Shown: positions 27,301 through 44,370 of the stretch, piece after piece
Layout: each line of letters starts with the position of its first letter
Position numbering within the stretch: position 1 is the first letter of the stretch
Origin: Blastobasis lacticolella
Lineage: Eukaryota > Arthropoda > Insecta > Lepidoptera > Blastobasidae
Direction: 5' to 3'
Assembly (NCBI GenBank): GCA_905147135.1
Contig: LR990043.1
Span: 11,319,057-11,383,056 of the forward strand
Length of the DNA stretch: 64,000 nucleotides
Translations under genes and position numbers: made by a program
The notes under the pieces: model-generated
What the model was told of the DNA's origin: nothing
What the model saw: the letters and a program-made list of their open reading frames with translations, nothing else
The model's database searches: none

Positions 27301-30300
27301 TTAAAGGTGTTATTATGGAAGGATCATCGATTGACTACTCCTTTATCTCTTCATCCTAGTCTTCAATGTGGACCAGATTTGCTACGCTTTGCCTCTTCAG
27401 TCGACTGAAGTGCAGACTGTCAGTCCCCGCCAGCTTCAGTGCCAACTCATTCACATGATTTGCCAGTTTCTTTTGGTATGCATTACCATATGTCGCTATT
27501 ACCTGTTTGACAGTTTTAATTTTGGATCATGATGTATGTAGTTGTTACTTATGTATTGTGGTATATACAAAATACAAATATGTTATGTATCAAACAACAT
27601 TCGTAGTGTTTTGTTCTGGTATCGTTCTAGGATTTCTATGTTGCTGTTACTGGAAGTCCCCTACAGTTGTATGCCATATGTCCAAATAGGCTTGGTGATT
27701 GTCTTGTATATTGCCATTTTGCTTGTTAATTGAGACTTACGTCCAATCACCAGTACATACTTCTTGTTTTGAGATCTAGCTGCTTACGTTTGTTCATATA
27801 TGCTTTTGCCAGGTTAAGCGACTGTCCAGGTACATGCCCAAATATTTCGCCTCTTCAGCCTGAGGAACGACTTCACCATAGGGCTTGACTGGTGGGCAAG
27901 TTTGTCTTTTCAAAGTAAATGTGACATGTCCTCATTTGCTTTGATTAGCTTTAATACGCCACTGCTCAATCCATGTCTCCAAAACTGCCAGATGAGATTG
28001 TAGCTTGAAAAATGCAATATTATGGTCTTCAGGCACAGAAAGTATTGCAGTGTCATCCGCATATATTGCCACTGTTGTTCCAGCATCCACAGGAAGGTCA
28101 GCTGTTAACAGCACATACAAAACTGGTCCCAAGATACTGCCCTGAGGCACTCCTGATCTGATCTCATATTACTTAGATGATTCGGAGTGTTGTTTTATCT
28201 CATAACATCTTTAGCTGAGATACGACTTGATCAGAGGATAAATAGAGTGTGGAAGTGCTTTTCTTATCTTATACAGTAGTCCGTCATGCCATACTTTATC
28301 AAAGGCCTTTTCGATATCCAGAAACACCGCTGAGCAGTACTGCTTGTTCTCAAATGTACGGCTTATGATGTCGACCAATCTGTGGACCTGCTCCACCGTT
28401 TCATGCCCTCAACGGAAACCAAACTGGTGCTCAGGAATAGCCCTAACCAGATGTCATTACATTCAAAATTATTTTTTCAAATAGTTTATCAGTTTTCGGA
28501 AGTAAGCTCTATAGGATGTAATTTCTTGAGATGGTTTGCCAGGCAGGCGCAATTTTCCATTGGCAGGGGAAGTGTAAGAATCTTAAGCATGCATATAATA
28601 TGATAGTTAACAGCATGATTCCTTTCCTGGGTAGGTGTTTGAGTATCGTTGCGTCAATCTGGTCATATCCAGGTGATTTTCCTTCAGAAAGTCTTTTAAT
28701 TTCCCGTATAATTTCTTAAGGACTTGAGCTCTTCAGAGGTAAACACATTTGCAGCGGCGAGTCCAGATTCGAGGCCACTTTAAAGTTGGTTTTGATCGCT
28801 GCTGGGGAAGGGCCTAAACATCGTGCAAAGATGCTCAGCAAAGGCCACTGCCTTCTCTTCTTCAGATCTAGCTCAAACTCCGTGTACGGTTTTGATTGGT
28901 GCGATGTAAGATTTAGGCTGCTTCAACTTTTTCATGGCGTTCCACAGAGAATAGTTTGTGTCAGGAGTGGTGGTTAAATTGGCTAAGTATGATTGTAGGT
29001 TGCCATTTCTAGTACTTTTTATTAGTTCCTGCAGTTCTTTTGAGGCCTTACTAAATTTCGTGTTATCAGTTAGGTATCTGGTGTTGTGCCACACCTGTCG
29101 TAGTTTCCTTCTTTCTGTTATTTTATCCCTAATGAACTTTAGATACTTATAGTCATTAGTTGTCTTAGCTTGGTTGATTCATGCTTTGTGTATAATACTA
29201 TTTAGTCTCTCTATGGCAGTTTATATTTGCTCTGTTGTTTTAAGTGGTATATTTGAATCAGCTTTGCAGTCAATGATATTTTGGAACATTTCCCAGTTAG
29301 TGGTTTTATTGTATAATTTTAGTGGCTGTTCGACTGATATTACTTTGCCGCTGACATTTAAAATAACAGGGGTATGGTCAGATGATAAGTCAGTGCATGG
29401 GCTTACACACAAATAGTCACTTGCAATTTCTTTTATGATATAAAAATCCAGATGATCAGGTGTTTTGTTGGGGGACCATGACTCATGCATTGTAGTTGTA
29501 GAGCTTGGGTTGCTTGATACAATTGTTGGCCTCGAGGAAGTGTAAGTAGCGATCCCCAGTAGACATGCTTGGCGTTCCAGTCTCCACCACTTATGAACCT
29601 CTTTCCTAATAGGTAAAAGTAATCTTTAAAAACTTCACATATGATTGAATGTGTAGGTGGACAATACACAGCCGACAATGTTGTATTGATTTTATTGTCA
29701 TTGACTTTGATACTCGTTGCTTGAATTTTTTCAGTTCTATATGCTTACAAGGGAAAATGTTTGATATTTTCTTTGATTATAACGGCCATTCCACCATGTG
29801 CGTTGCCGGAAGGATTATTTGTTGTATAGGTGACATAGTTCTTTATATACATATAGCTCTTGGTAGTAAATCTTGTTTCAGATATGCGAGCAACATCAAT
29901 TTTTTCCGTTTTTAAATATACCTCTAGCTCTTGACGTTTTTCAGTTAACCCGTTGGCATTCCACGACACGAGGTTGGAAATCATTTTTTTAGTACGATTA
30001 GCGATATTATTTGGATTACTTGGTCCATCATGCTGTCTATCACAAGTTTGATTGTAGATTCAAATCTGGTAAACATGGAATTTAACAAATCTGGGAAATT
30101 ATTTACGTCTGCCATGTTGTGAGATGGCTCTTGCTGTTGGTTCCGCGTTACTTGTGCTGTGTGTGTGTTCTATTTTGATTAGTTTGCTTGTGGGTAGGTT
30201 GTTCTACGTCTACCTTGGTAGCAGTGGTGATGTTTGTAGTGACTGGTGTAGTTTGCTGTTTAGGATATTGCCTTGGCCTTGATAGGCCTTGTATTTATAG

Positions 30301-30370
30301 GTTTCGGTTGTAGCTTTAGTATTTGCTCCTTGTACTGTTTATATTTTATGCATCCCTTGTAAATGGCTGG
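27300..30370 (-). mobile_element. Decayed Jockey-clade LINE
   Basis: The minus strand shows in order: an ORF1 tail (FPDLLNSMFTRFE, ends about 29985), an APE endonuclease start (NLVSWNANGLTEKRQELE, 29984 down), SGGDWNAKHVYWGS, SSDHTPVIL, and then reverse transcriptase pieces CSAVFLDIEKAFDKVWHDGL (28340-28280), PQGSILGPVLYVLLTADL and AIYADDTAIL (28150-28050), and KYLGMYLDSRLTW at about 27820. Many frameshifts and stops break it. ORF1 stop and ORF2 start overlap as ATGA. No complete ORF remains. Confidence 0.85.
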
Positions 30371-30489
30371 CTGCTTTTCTTCTTCTTCTTATTTAGTGCC
30401 TCTGTTTAAGCATGCCGGAAACTAGTATGTGTGACTAGTGCTTTATCGTATTTATCGGTCTAAACAAGTAGCTTGCAAAATATATCAAA

Positions 30490-30800
30490 ATTAACCCGAA
30501 AAATTTGTTGTAAGCTGAAGGATGATGTAGTGGCTAGGGTTCAAAAAGGTATGCTGAGATGGTTTGGACATGCGGAGGCGTGATGAAAGACAGCTTACGA
30601 AAGGAATAGTGTGAATGTGAATGGAAGGGTCGTCAGAGTACGGCCGATTATACATACTGATGAAATAAATGACCTTTTTCAAAAAGGGCAGGTCAGGAGC
30701 AGCCTCAACTGGCGTAAATGTATGACAAGATAAGATGTATGAATTAGAGGCAAAAGAGGTATGTGAGGATCGTACAGTGGTATGAAAAGAGTAGACATAA
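30490..30800 (+). mobile_element. RTE-like LINE C-terminal fragment
   Basis: One frame reads LKDDVVARVQKGMLRWFGHA, then after a stop VRVRPI...DLFQKGQVRS. This is the conserved end of insect RTE/craft-type LINE ORFs (LRWFGHVERM motif). Degenerate and stop-containing. Confidence 0.6.
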
Positions 30801-30839
30801 AATGAGACGCCATTATCTAGATGACTTGTCAAAATCACA

Positions 30840-31430
30840 ATAACTTACTTGGCAACACTGAATAAAGAACCAATGCGTGACAAGAGACTCTCCCCCCCAC
30901 ATTAAATGCTTTGTGATAATGTAATTGTAGTCTATCGTATCGTATTACAAATCGTAAGACAAAGGAATTAAAAAATTTTTGTATGAAGTTTGGGATACCT
31001 AAACTTTTTTAATTTGATCATTTTTGTTCGATTTTGTCTTTCAATTTCCTCCTACTGCGACTACTTCATTTTAGATTTTTTTATTGTGAAACGACCTGTA
31101 TGACAAAGTTTAACAGCTACTTTACATGTCCGTAACGGTACAATTACATGTATGAAATAGCGTTTTCATACAATGAATTATTCGAATGAATAAAGATATT
31201 CTTTTTGCACATCACTACAAGTGACTTTGTTGAGTTAAGTGACAGTTTACTTGACACTCGCTCAAATGGAATGACTTATTATGATAGATAGAAGAAAAAG
31301 AAACAGGGAAAAGGAAGGATTGCAAGATCCTTTGGTTTATTTCAGGAAAATAAGTTTATGTAAAGTTATTTCGCATCTTACCCAGCGAGAAAAGCATTAT
31401 ATACCTACATAAAAAGATTCGGATCCCATT
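30840..31430. other. Upstream region of the BBLN-like gene
   Basis: AT-rich, no coding motif. It presumably contains the promoter and 5' UTR of the gene starting at 31431, but no clear TATA or initiator could be chosen. Confidence 0.35.
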
Positions 31431-31981
31431 ATGGCAGGTCACGATGATAATAACACCAACGGAGACAATTCTCCTACAGATAATGAAATTGAACCTACTG
31501 AAAATAAAGAAGTTGATGATGTAAATATACGTGAAGGTAAGAATGCTATGTTGGTTTCCTAACATTTTATACTCATTATCATAAAAGTATACATGTTGTT
31601 CCTGGAACTACGTATTCTAAAGATGAATGCTAAAGTCAAAATATCCTCTATCCTCGACTGACCAATGCTATTTCGTAAGGCTTCTTCAGGAATATTCCTA
31701 TTTTTCTGGGACTTAAAGTACCTTAAGAATTTGTAGAATTCTAATAAAATATAATGTACAAGGTTCAGAATTTGTTTTATTGTTAATAGTAACAAAATTT
31801 CTTTTATTTTGCAGAATATGATTTTCTGGATACTAAACTCGATGAATTAAATTCAGCTTTAGATCTCTTGGAACAAAAGAATGATGATATTCATGAGAAA
31901 CTCAAAGAGCTTCTGCAATCCAATATTGACATAAGACAAGAATTGCAAAAACAAAACTTGGAAGCTGACAAAAGCAACTAA
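31431..31981 (+). CDS. BBLN: Bublin coiled-coil protein homologue (UPF0184/BBLN family), two exons
   Basis: Exons 31431-31536 and 31815-31981 (GT-AG, phase 1) encode 90 residues. ATG 31431 follows an in-frame-free leader and opens an acidic, Asn-rich N-terminus (MAGHDDNNTNGDN). Exon 2 carries the family core LDELNSALDLLEQKNDDIHE, then KLKELLQSNIDIRQELQKQN, a single coiled coil with heptad leucines. Human BBLN (C9orf16) has about 83 residues, so the length fits. The nematode relative is reported to act with intermediate filaments; the insect role is not known. Exon-intron model is inferred from phase and similarity. Confidence 0.88.
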
Positions 31982-32130
31982 GAGTGGAATTTATATCATC
32001 CTATTATATTATTTTAGCTCAGAAATGTGTATCAAGTTATATTAAATCCTAGTAGAACTTAAAAAGTATATGTACTGTTTCCAGTCACTAAATGATTATG
32101 TAGAACCAATAATATATATTTATTCTTATC

Positions 32131-32136
32131 AATAAA
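32131..32136 (+). other. Polyadenylation signal of the BBLN-like gene
   Basis: AATAAA about 150 bases after the stop codon at 31979-31981, on the coding strand. A second AATAAA-like site lies about 100 bases further. Confidence 0.5.
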
Positions 32137-32782
32137 GGTACCTATGCTAGCTTGCCAATCAACTTTTCATGATCTTAACCAATAATTTAAATTTGTAGTT
32201 GAATATGTTTCTCATATATTGTATTTTTGCCATACAAATAAAGAAATAATAATCAAATTTATAAGCTGGGGAGATAATTGATATAAAATGAAGACTCCTT
32301 AAAACCTAAAAAGAAAAATCTTTCTGATTCAGTATGAATTAAATTTATTGAAAACAAATGTTATCTAATTCTATGACTAACAATTTTGCACAATATAGGC
32401 ATGATGACTGAAATATGGTTAATTATTCATTTGATGGAGGTTTAGGAAATAGGAAACTCAAATAGGTTTTTAATATCTTTACCAATAAGCAAGATATGAA
32501 TTTTAAAAATTCCTAATTAGACCGAGGGTCATACTTGTGACATTAAAAATAACAAACTCCATTTTGCAAGAGGAGAGCTTAATACTCGTTTTTTAACCTG
32601 TGTGTTTCCTTGCTACTTTCTTACCCCCGCCTTTTTGATGATTTAAAAAGATATTTCAAAACCTACTCAATAAATAAATTTTGATTTGATTTGATAACAG
32701 ATTTTAATTTTGTTTTCTATTTTGCTTCATAAATACAATAGCAGACATTCAGTAGCAGTCATCATCCCTATTGGAGAGAACT

Positions 32783-33436
32783 TTAATGATGATCATCCTT
32801 TTTATAGAATCGAAGGCCGCAATATCCACATGAATGCTCTCCTGGTTTATCCTGAAAGAAAAGTTGTTGATAATGTAAACAAATTCCTTCTGAAATTTTA
32901 ATTAGATCTAAAATTAATTAATGTTGTGTACCAAATTGATATAAACACGAGGATGTCCTTCAGGACCACTGCCACCATCACACCAAACAATTCTTTCCTT
33001 TGCTTCAATAGGAGGAATATCAGCAATCAGATTTACTGCCCATTTTGTATTAACTTGCTTCGGACTATTTATAAACCTTACATTTCTATAATCATCTGCA
33101 TCCCATTTCTGTAAATTGTAGAATATGATCATTAAGGTGCTTTGATGTTTAGGTTCGCAGAGCAGGTCCACATTATTATATAATCATATCACACCTAAAA
33201 TGTAATAAATATATATTACAAAAGGATGAAGAGTAACTATTTAATTATTCATAGTTTGCACTTATTTACTCTTTGTGTTTTATTAAGGATTATGTATCAA
33301 ATATTTTTGTACATACTTGGCCAGTATGTGTAATAATGTCTTCTGGTCGACCAGAAGCTCCGCGACACAAAATTGGGACAATGTTTCTTGAGGCACCATT
33401 TTTCAATACAGGAATTATATTCCTGACAGAGTTCAT
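32783..33436 (-). CDS. NDUFS6: NADH dehydrogenase iron-sulfur protein 6 (NDUFS6, complex I 13 kDa-A subunit)
   Basis: Complex I matrix-arm accessory subunit that binds zinc and is needed in late N-module assembly. Minus-strand exons: 33436-33317, 33108-32932 and 32851-32783; all joints are phase 0 and GT-AG. The product is 121 residues. The N-terminus MNSVRNIIPVLKN is Arg/hydrophobic, fitting a mitochondrial presequence. THTGQ joins KWDADDYRNVRF across intron 1. The zinc-binding CHCC ligands are the Cys of VWCDGG, the His of GHPRVYINL, and CGYC in the last exon, which ends KKDDHH. The gene is convergent with the BBLN-like gene; stop codons are about 800 bp apart. Confidence 0.96.
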
Positions 33437-33648
33437 GTTGGAAATAAGATAATTTTCAAAATAATTCAGTATTTTCTCCTATTGTTGTTCTCGCTACAAT
33501 GAAATGAAATCACAGATTATATATTGGTGGATTGACATGACTGACAGATCTAAAGACTATCTACGTGACATTTTGTTTGGTAACACGGGCAGGCTGTATG
33601 TAGGTTCGTCCATCATAAGGCCCTGCCTTACGACACAATCTGATTGCC

Positions 33649-33750
33649 AAATGAGCAGTTTTCCAGTTGGTTTCAAAACGCATCAATAGATGGCGCTCCC
33701 ACAATTTTGGTACTTCTTTTTAAAAACTTCATGATTGTGGCAGTGATGCC
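33649..33750 (-). mobile_element. End fragment of the GAGCAG-terminus MITE family
   Basis: Starts AATGAGCAGTTTTCCAG, then TGGTTTCAAAACGCATCAAT, ATGGCGCTCCCACAATTTTGG. This is the reverse complement of the right end of the complete copies at 42481-42901 and 47511-47905. Only one end is present. Confidence 0.6.
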
Positions 33751-33784
33751 ATGCAGCCAACTAATACTAAACTTAAAAATAAAA

Positions 33785-34085
33785 AGTTCATTATTATAAA
33801 CAAAAAGGCCGGTCTTGTGCTTCCCGCATCCAGCTGGTACCTGCGATCCTTACTAGGTCGTCGGTCCACCTTGTGGGAGGCCTACCCACGCTGCGTCTTC
33901 CGGTACGTGGTCGCCATTCGAGAACTTTACTGCCCCATCGGCCATCTATGCTATCATATATGCTCTGCCCACTGCCACTTCAGTCTGGTAATCCTTAGAG
34001 CTATGTCGGTGAACTTGGTTCTCTTCATTTCTGATTCGATCGCGCAAAGAGACTTCGAGCATAGCTCTTTCCATTGCCCTTTAGG
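33785..34085 (-). mobile_element. RTE-like LINE C-terminal fragment
   Basis: The minus strand reads RRSVGRPPTRWTDDLVRIAG, then TSWMREAQDR, and upstream FTDIALRITRLKWQWAEHI. This is the well-known end of insect RTE-type ORFs. The antisense 147-residue plus-strand frame is accidental. Confidence 0.7.
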
Positions 34086-34140
34086 TAACAATGAGCATTC
34101 TTATAAGACCCACAGTGAGCAGCCACATTTCAGTTCGGAT

Positions 34141-34290
34141 ACTCTTAGGGTGAGGGAAAACATCGTGATGAAAGCTGCACATTCAGGCTACTGAATATGT
34201 AACCATTATCCTATTTGGTCAGTCTTCCCTGGTAGCAGGGTCACGGAGGTCAGATGCCAGGAGGCCAATCAGCAGACCCTGATTTGATTC
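34141..34290 (+). repeat. Fragment of tRNA-derived SINE family 2
   Basis: GTGAGGGAAAACATCGTGA, CAGGCTACTGAATATGTAAC and AGCAGGGTCACGGAGGTCAGATG match the body of the SINE at 54668-55024. The tRNA-like head is absent. Confidence 0.6.
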
Positions 34291-34858
34291 TCCGTCCTCA
34301 CCACACAATCTGATTGTCAATTATTGACATTATTATCAATTGGATTACCCTTGGAGCGCCCATACGAGACAATTTGGCTGCCAATGTAGTCAGATTGTAT
34401 ATAAAATTGTGTCGTATGGCAGGGCCTTATGTTCCCCGTTTGGCACGCGAATTCCTCATGCTCGGTAAATGCAATCTGGGCGTGAGTCTGGACTATAATC
34501 ATGTTCGAAATCGAAAGAGACGGAAAGGGCTGATTAGACCATCCTTAATTCAGGCACATAGATTTCCTGCATGTGATTACACCACGCAGTATCTAGGTAG
34601 GTTCCGCCAATCTCCAATAGGACGCCGCCGTCTTGATCTAATAAAGTAAAATGACGTCCCAGCATCCAATTCGAATAGACTCTCCTACAATGAACGGGGG
34701 TGATACCGCCTATCTCCAATTGAACGCAGCCATCTTGATCCCATCCTGTGGAATGACGTCACAGAATTCGTACCGCTCAACACTTATTCACTCAAAATAA
34801 CAAAATATGAAAATATATGTACATATTCTATTATTAAGTACATTTTTACAGCATTTTA

Positions 34859-35025
34859 TTCAATGAGCAGTTTTTCAATAGGTATCTAAAGCATTCTTAA
34901 CCAGTTGCCAGATGGCGCCGCCCCCACAATTTTGATAATTAAAGATTGCTTGAAATAAGTACTTAGCAAAGAGAAAAGAACACTGGGTACGTTGTACCGG
35001 ATAATATTATATTTAACAATGACGA
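34859..35025 (+). mobile_element. Left part of a split GAGCAG-terminus MITE
   Basis: Matches the left 165 bp of complete copies (AATGAGCAGTTTTTCAATAGG ... CACTGGGTACGTTGTA). The right part resumes at about 37807. The gap is filled by LINE insertions. Confidence 0.6.
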
Positions 35026-35297
35026 TTAATTGTGTATTAAGATACACATAAAATATTTACAGTTATAATAAAAATAAATAATTAATATAAAAAAAAGGCT
35101 TTTATTTCTAGCATAGAACAAAATTACAATTCTCTCCACCCTTTACAATGTTACCCTACACAACCCCTCCGCTCCCTCCTTCCTCCGTGAACGATTCCTT
35201 TTTTCCCGGTCGCAAGACAAGCCCAGACGTTCCAGCATTAAGTCGATGCTGGCTATTCCTCCCCACCAATCCGACTTTTTTTCCTATTCAACATTTT

Positions 35298-37262
35298 TTT
35301 TTTTTTTTTTACCACTAAGGTGGCAAACAAGCTTGCGGCCTGCCTGATGGTAAGCAGTCACCGCAGCCTATGGACGTTTGCAATACCAGGAGCATCACCC
35401 ACGCGTTGCCGACCCCGTAAAAACCTTTTAACCCCTTTCTTGAAGAACTCCTTGTTGTACTCTCCAGGGAAAACCTCTCCAGGTAGTTCATTCCACAACC
35501 TTAGTGTGCGTGGGAGAAAGTTCCTTTGGAACCGCACAGTTCACGACCAATTTGGCTCCAAGGTGTGAGGATGAACTCCCTGTCGATGGCGAGCGGTGCG
35601 ATGAAAGAATGTAGCTGTAGGCATCATGTCAAACAATTCTTCAGAACAAACACCGTTGTACAAGCGGTAGAACACACAAAGGGAGGCGAAATCCCTCCTC
35701 TGACTCAGCGGCTCAATACCACTTGTGAGCATAGTATCATCGACAATTCTCACAGCGCGCTTTTGGATCGAGTCACAAGGACTAAGCTGATATGCCGGTG
35801 CTCCCGCCCATAGATGAGAGCAATACTCCAGATGGGGTCTGACTTGAGCCTTGTAAAGGAGAAGCCGTTGCCCCGGCGTGAAGTATTGCTTTGATCTATT
35901 AAGCACACCCAGCTTTTTAGATGCGAGCTTGACCTTTTCTTCCAAATGACTGCGAAACTGGACGTCGCTGGAGATGTCGACACCTAGGATATGTATGCTC
36001 TTAGAGTTGGTAAGCGGTGTATCCTGGAACTGAGGAGGTACAACAAAAGGAGTTTTCTTGGCGGTGAACGCGCATACTTGTGTCTCAGTAGGGTTGAATT
36101 AGACTAGATTTAGTCGACCCCAATCGGAGATTCTAGATAAAGTACTCTCGATTTTAGACACAAGTACTTCGCGACTTTCCTCCACTATGGCACGAGGGAT
36201 ATTGGCACGACCCGTATAAAAGGCGTCTCCAGTACTGTCATCCGCATAGCAATGAATGCCGTCAATGGACAGCATATCATTTATATGAAGGAGGAACAGA
36301 GTTGGAGACAGCACTGAGCCTTGCGGAACACCAGCATTAATGTCCAGGCTATCGGAGCAACAGCCGTCAACTACTGATTTGATGCATCTGCTGGACAAAA
36401 AGCTAGTTATCCACTTGCACAATCCCTCGGGAAGCCCGTATGATGGTAACTTCGATAGAAGACCCCTATGCCAGACCCTATCGAAAGCCTTCGCCATATC
36501 GAGGCCAACAGCCAGTGCCTCACCTTGACTCTCAACAGCTAAAGCCCAACGGTGTGTTAGATACACTAGAAGATCACCCGTTGAGCGACAATGTCGGAAA
36601 CCATATTGACGGTCGCTCAAGAGCTCGTGCTCCTCTAGGTAACCAAGAAGCTGTGCGTTTATTACTCGCTCCATCACCTTAGAGAGAAGGGAGGTTATAG
36701 CGATAGGCCTGTAATTCGATGGGTCTGATCTGTCGCCCTTTTTGGGCACAGGGTGCACGTGGGCAGTCTTCCATGAAGACGGGACTATTCCAGTAGAGTA
36801 TGGAAGCGCAAAGAGGCGCGTTAGTACCGGACACAATTCGGGAGCACACACTTTAAGCACCACTGCCGGAATACCATCAGGCCCACTCGACTTTCGAATG
36901 TCTAGAGAGAGCAGAGCCCGCCGTACCTTTCGCTGTGAAATGGATATTTCCGGCATTGATTTGCCGCACCACGAGATGGTGGGCGGGTCGGCTCCTCCGT
37001 CATTTAGGGTCGAGTTTGAGGCAAAGAGAGCACCTAATAAATTGGCTTTCTCTATTGCACTATGGGCCAGGGTATCATCACGTTTACGCAGTGGTGGAAA
37101 GGACGACTGACTAAAGTTTCCTTCGGCAGCTTTGGCGAGCGACCAGAAAGCCCGACTACCAGAGGGGTAGCTCGTGAGTCGCTCGCCAATTCTGCTAACG
37201 AAGGCGAATTTTGCTCTAGCGATAGCTCTCTTGCTGTTCCTCGAGGCAGCATTTAACTTCAT
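35298..37262 (-). mobile_element. 5'-truncated Jockey-like LINE with reverse transcriptase
   Basis: The minus-strand frame from 37262 gives a 387-residue RT: AVVLKVCAPELCPVLTRLF, PVPKKGDRSDPSNYRPIA, GLDMAKAFDRVWHRGL (motif A), NAGVPQGSVLSPTLFLLHIND (motif B), IHCYADDSTGDA (motif C). A nonsense codon at about 36100 interrupts NLV-FNPTETQVCAF. The frame continues as the 35945-35541 piece (KVKLASKKLGVLNRSKQYF; FYRLYNGVCSEELFDMMP) to a second stop at about 35541. A poly-A tract (as T on the plus strand) ends it near 35298-35310. The 5' endonuclease part is missing. Confidence 0.85.
36099..37262 (-). CDS. Jockey-like reverse transcriptase ORF (387 aa, partial)
   Basis: Contains the RT fingers-palm with all three catalytic Asp positions (AKAFD; YADD). 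Uninterrupted until a TAA-type nonsense change next to FNPTETQ. Because upstream endonuclease and downstream connection domains are lost or separated, it is unlikely to move on its own. Confidence 0.8.
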   Translation of the reverse strand: MKLNAASRNSKRAIARAKFAFVSRIGERLTSYPSGSRAFWSLAKAAEGNFSQSSFPPLRKRDDTLAHSAIEKANLLGALFASNSTLNDGGADPPTISWCGKSMPEISISQRKVRRALLSLDIRKSSGPDGIPAVVLKVCAPELCPVLTRLFALPYSTGIVPSSWKTAHVHPVPKKGDRSDPSNYRPIAITSLLSKVMERVINAQLLGYLEEHELLSDRQYGFRHCRSTGDLLVYLTHRWALAVESQGEALAVGLDMAKAFDRVWHRGLLSKLPSYGLPEGLCKWITSFLSSRCIKSVVDGCCSDSLDINAGVPQGSVLSPTLFLLHINDMLSIDGIHCYADDSTGDAFYTGRANIPRAIVEESREVLVSKIESTLSRISDWGRLNLV

Positions 37263-37274
37263 TTATTTATTTAG

Positions 37275-37790
37275 GATTGGAGTTCTAAACCTGACTTTGA
37301 TAATAGCACCAGATCGTCTGCAAATTGTAGATGGCTGAGGTACAGTTGAGTTCATTAATATGTAAACATTACCAAGGTTTCAAATATAAATGTACATGGA
37401 AGGGTACTTATATATCAGAGCAGATTCATCAATCAAACATATGTACATCTGCTCAGATATGTAAGTACCCTTCCATTTATATTTGAAGCCTTGGCAATGC
37501 TCACATATTAATGAACTCGACTGTACCTCTTGTCAATCTTTATGCCGTATCCTTTCCAGTCCAGTTGGTTTATTATAAATTCTAATGTAGCTATAAATAA
37601 CTTTGGTGATAGCGGATCTCCTTGTCTTACACCTCTCCTAATAGGAAACCATGGGCCTGTCGACTCTAATTTTACTTTGCTTTTGTTATATTTATTTTAA
37701 GTACTGCTATGTATTCTTGTTCTACATTTTGTTTTATTAGAGTTTCGCAGATTCTGTCATGTGATGGTGTTAGTAAAAATACCTACGTTT
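37275..37790 (-). mobile_element. RTE-like LINE reverse transcriptase fragment, itself interrupted
   Basis: The minus strand gives GPWFPIRRGVRQGDPLSPKL, then LFIATLEFIINQLDWKGYGI (RT motif B), and after an interruption LSHLQFADDLVLLSKSGLEL (motif C). The two halves are separated by the hairpin element at 37334-37524. Stops and frameshifts are present. Confidence 0.75.
37334..37524. mobile_element. Hairpin MITE nested in the RTE fragment
   Basis: The arms of about 85 bp (AGGTACAGTTGAGTTCATTA at the left, and its near-perfect reverse complement at the right) are joined by a loop of about 20 nt (TTCATCAATCAAACATATG). It splits RT motif C from the upstream palm. The target duplication is unclear. 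Confidence 0.75.
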
Positions 37791-37806
37791 AAAATAGCAA
37801 AAATAT

Positions 37807-38213
37807 AACAATAGTATTTGTGTTTTCAACAATTTTAGAGGTTTAATTATTGCAAACAAAACAAACTTCAATTTGACTGAGTCAGTTCGTTTTATCGACG
37901 ATATGATCAAGAATGGACGTAATTTAAAAATAAAAGGTTTGTATTAAAATGGAACATATTGCCTACCTTTTTTTTTGCCTTTTAGTGCCTACCTATATAA
38001 ATATATATTTTTTAATTTTTCTTTCAACCTTTGAAAGGTATGTTTATATATTTATATCTTTAAATTTTTAAGTATACACATCAAGTACAGTACAGACATC
38101 ACTGCTACAATCATACAGATTTAAAAAGAAAGTACCAAAATTGTGACAGCGCCATCTATTTATGTTTTTGAAACCGAATGACCATACCTCCTGGAAAACT
38201 GCACAACGATGTT
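37807..38213 (+). mobile_element. Right part of the split GAGCAG-terminus MITE
   Basis: Matches the right two thirds of the copies at 42481 and 47511: TTTTAGAGG, AAACAAACTTCAATTTGACTG, AGCGCCATCTATT and the end ACCTCCTGGAAAACTG. Together with 34859-35025 it forms one copy opened by LINE insertions. Confidence 0.55.
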
Positions 38214-38219
38214 TCAAAA

Positions 38220-43641
<5,422 letters not shown>

Positions 43642-44065
43642 CCAGCCGGCGCACCCCGCGGCCTTCCCGAACCTTCATCGCTTCACCGGTCGGTCGCTAC
43701 ATCGACCGGGATCTCCGCAACGCACCCTATGGTATAACACCACTTTCTACACGCATTCACTCGTATCACAATCACACATTTTGTTTTGAGATCACACCAT
43801 TTTCTGCAGAACATTCCAGTTGACACTGTGAAACTCTTTGCCTAAGAGGAGCTCCGTATTTTACTCGTTTAATGATTTAATTATTATGATGTAAAAAATT
43901 TCCCTACGTTTGTGTAAATGCCTGTATTTATATTTGGTTATATTTTTCTTACATTAAACGTAAGACAAGATGATGTACTTTTTAAGTATATTCGATAAAT
44001 ATTAATTATTAGGTCTGATGTAATGTTAAATAATTAAATAGTATCATCAGTATGTGTATAATAAT

Positions 44066-44071
44066 AATAAA
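44066..44071 (+). other. Polyadenylation signal of Rab14
   Basis: AATAAA about 425 bases after the Rab14 stop, on the same strand, within an AT-rich 3' UTR. Confidence 0.55.
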
Positions 44072-44370
44072 TTTATAAAAAACATTTGATTTACTTAATG
44101 TAATCTTTGATCACAACCTACTACAATAAATAGGATACCGCATGCCATACGAAATCGCAGAATGTAACCCGTGATCCGTGGTGGACTGTTTGCTAGCTTC
44201 GGATACAATAAGTTCTACGATTGGTAGTTTTGAAGGCAGATTGCACTGTTCAATTAGGTAAATAAAATAAATATTTAAATCGTTAAACAACGGTCTTGCA
44301 AAATCGGAAAGTAGACACAGGCAGCCGTTTATAAAATTGATATTGTGGAATATATCATCTTCGTACATCT

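Noticed and set aside
33751..34194. 147-residue plus-strand ORF
   Set aside because: Antisense of the RTE LINE C-terminal fragment.
36742..37110. 122-residue plus-strand ORF
   Set aside because: Antisense of the Jockey-like reverse transcriptase.
44111..44368. 85-residue minus-strand ORF starting MYEDDIF
   Set aside because: It reads fairly like protein, but it begins at the target-site duplication of the RTE insertion. The pre-insertion sequence has stops directly upstream, and no family was recognised.
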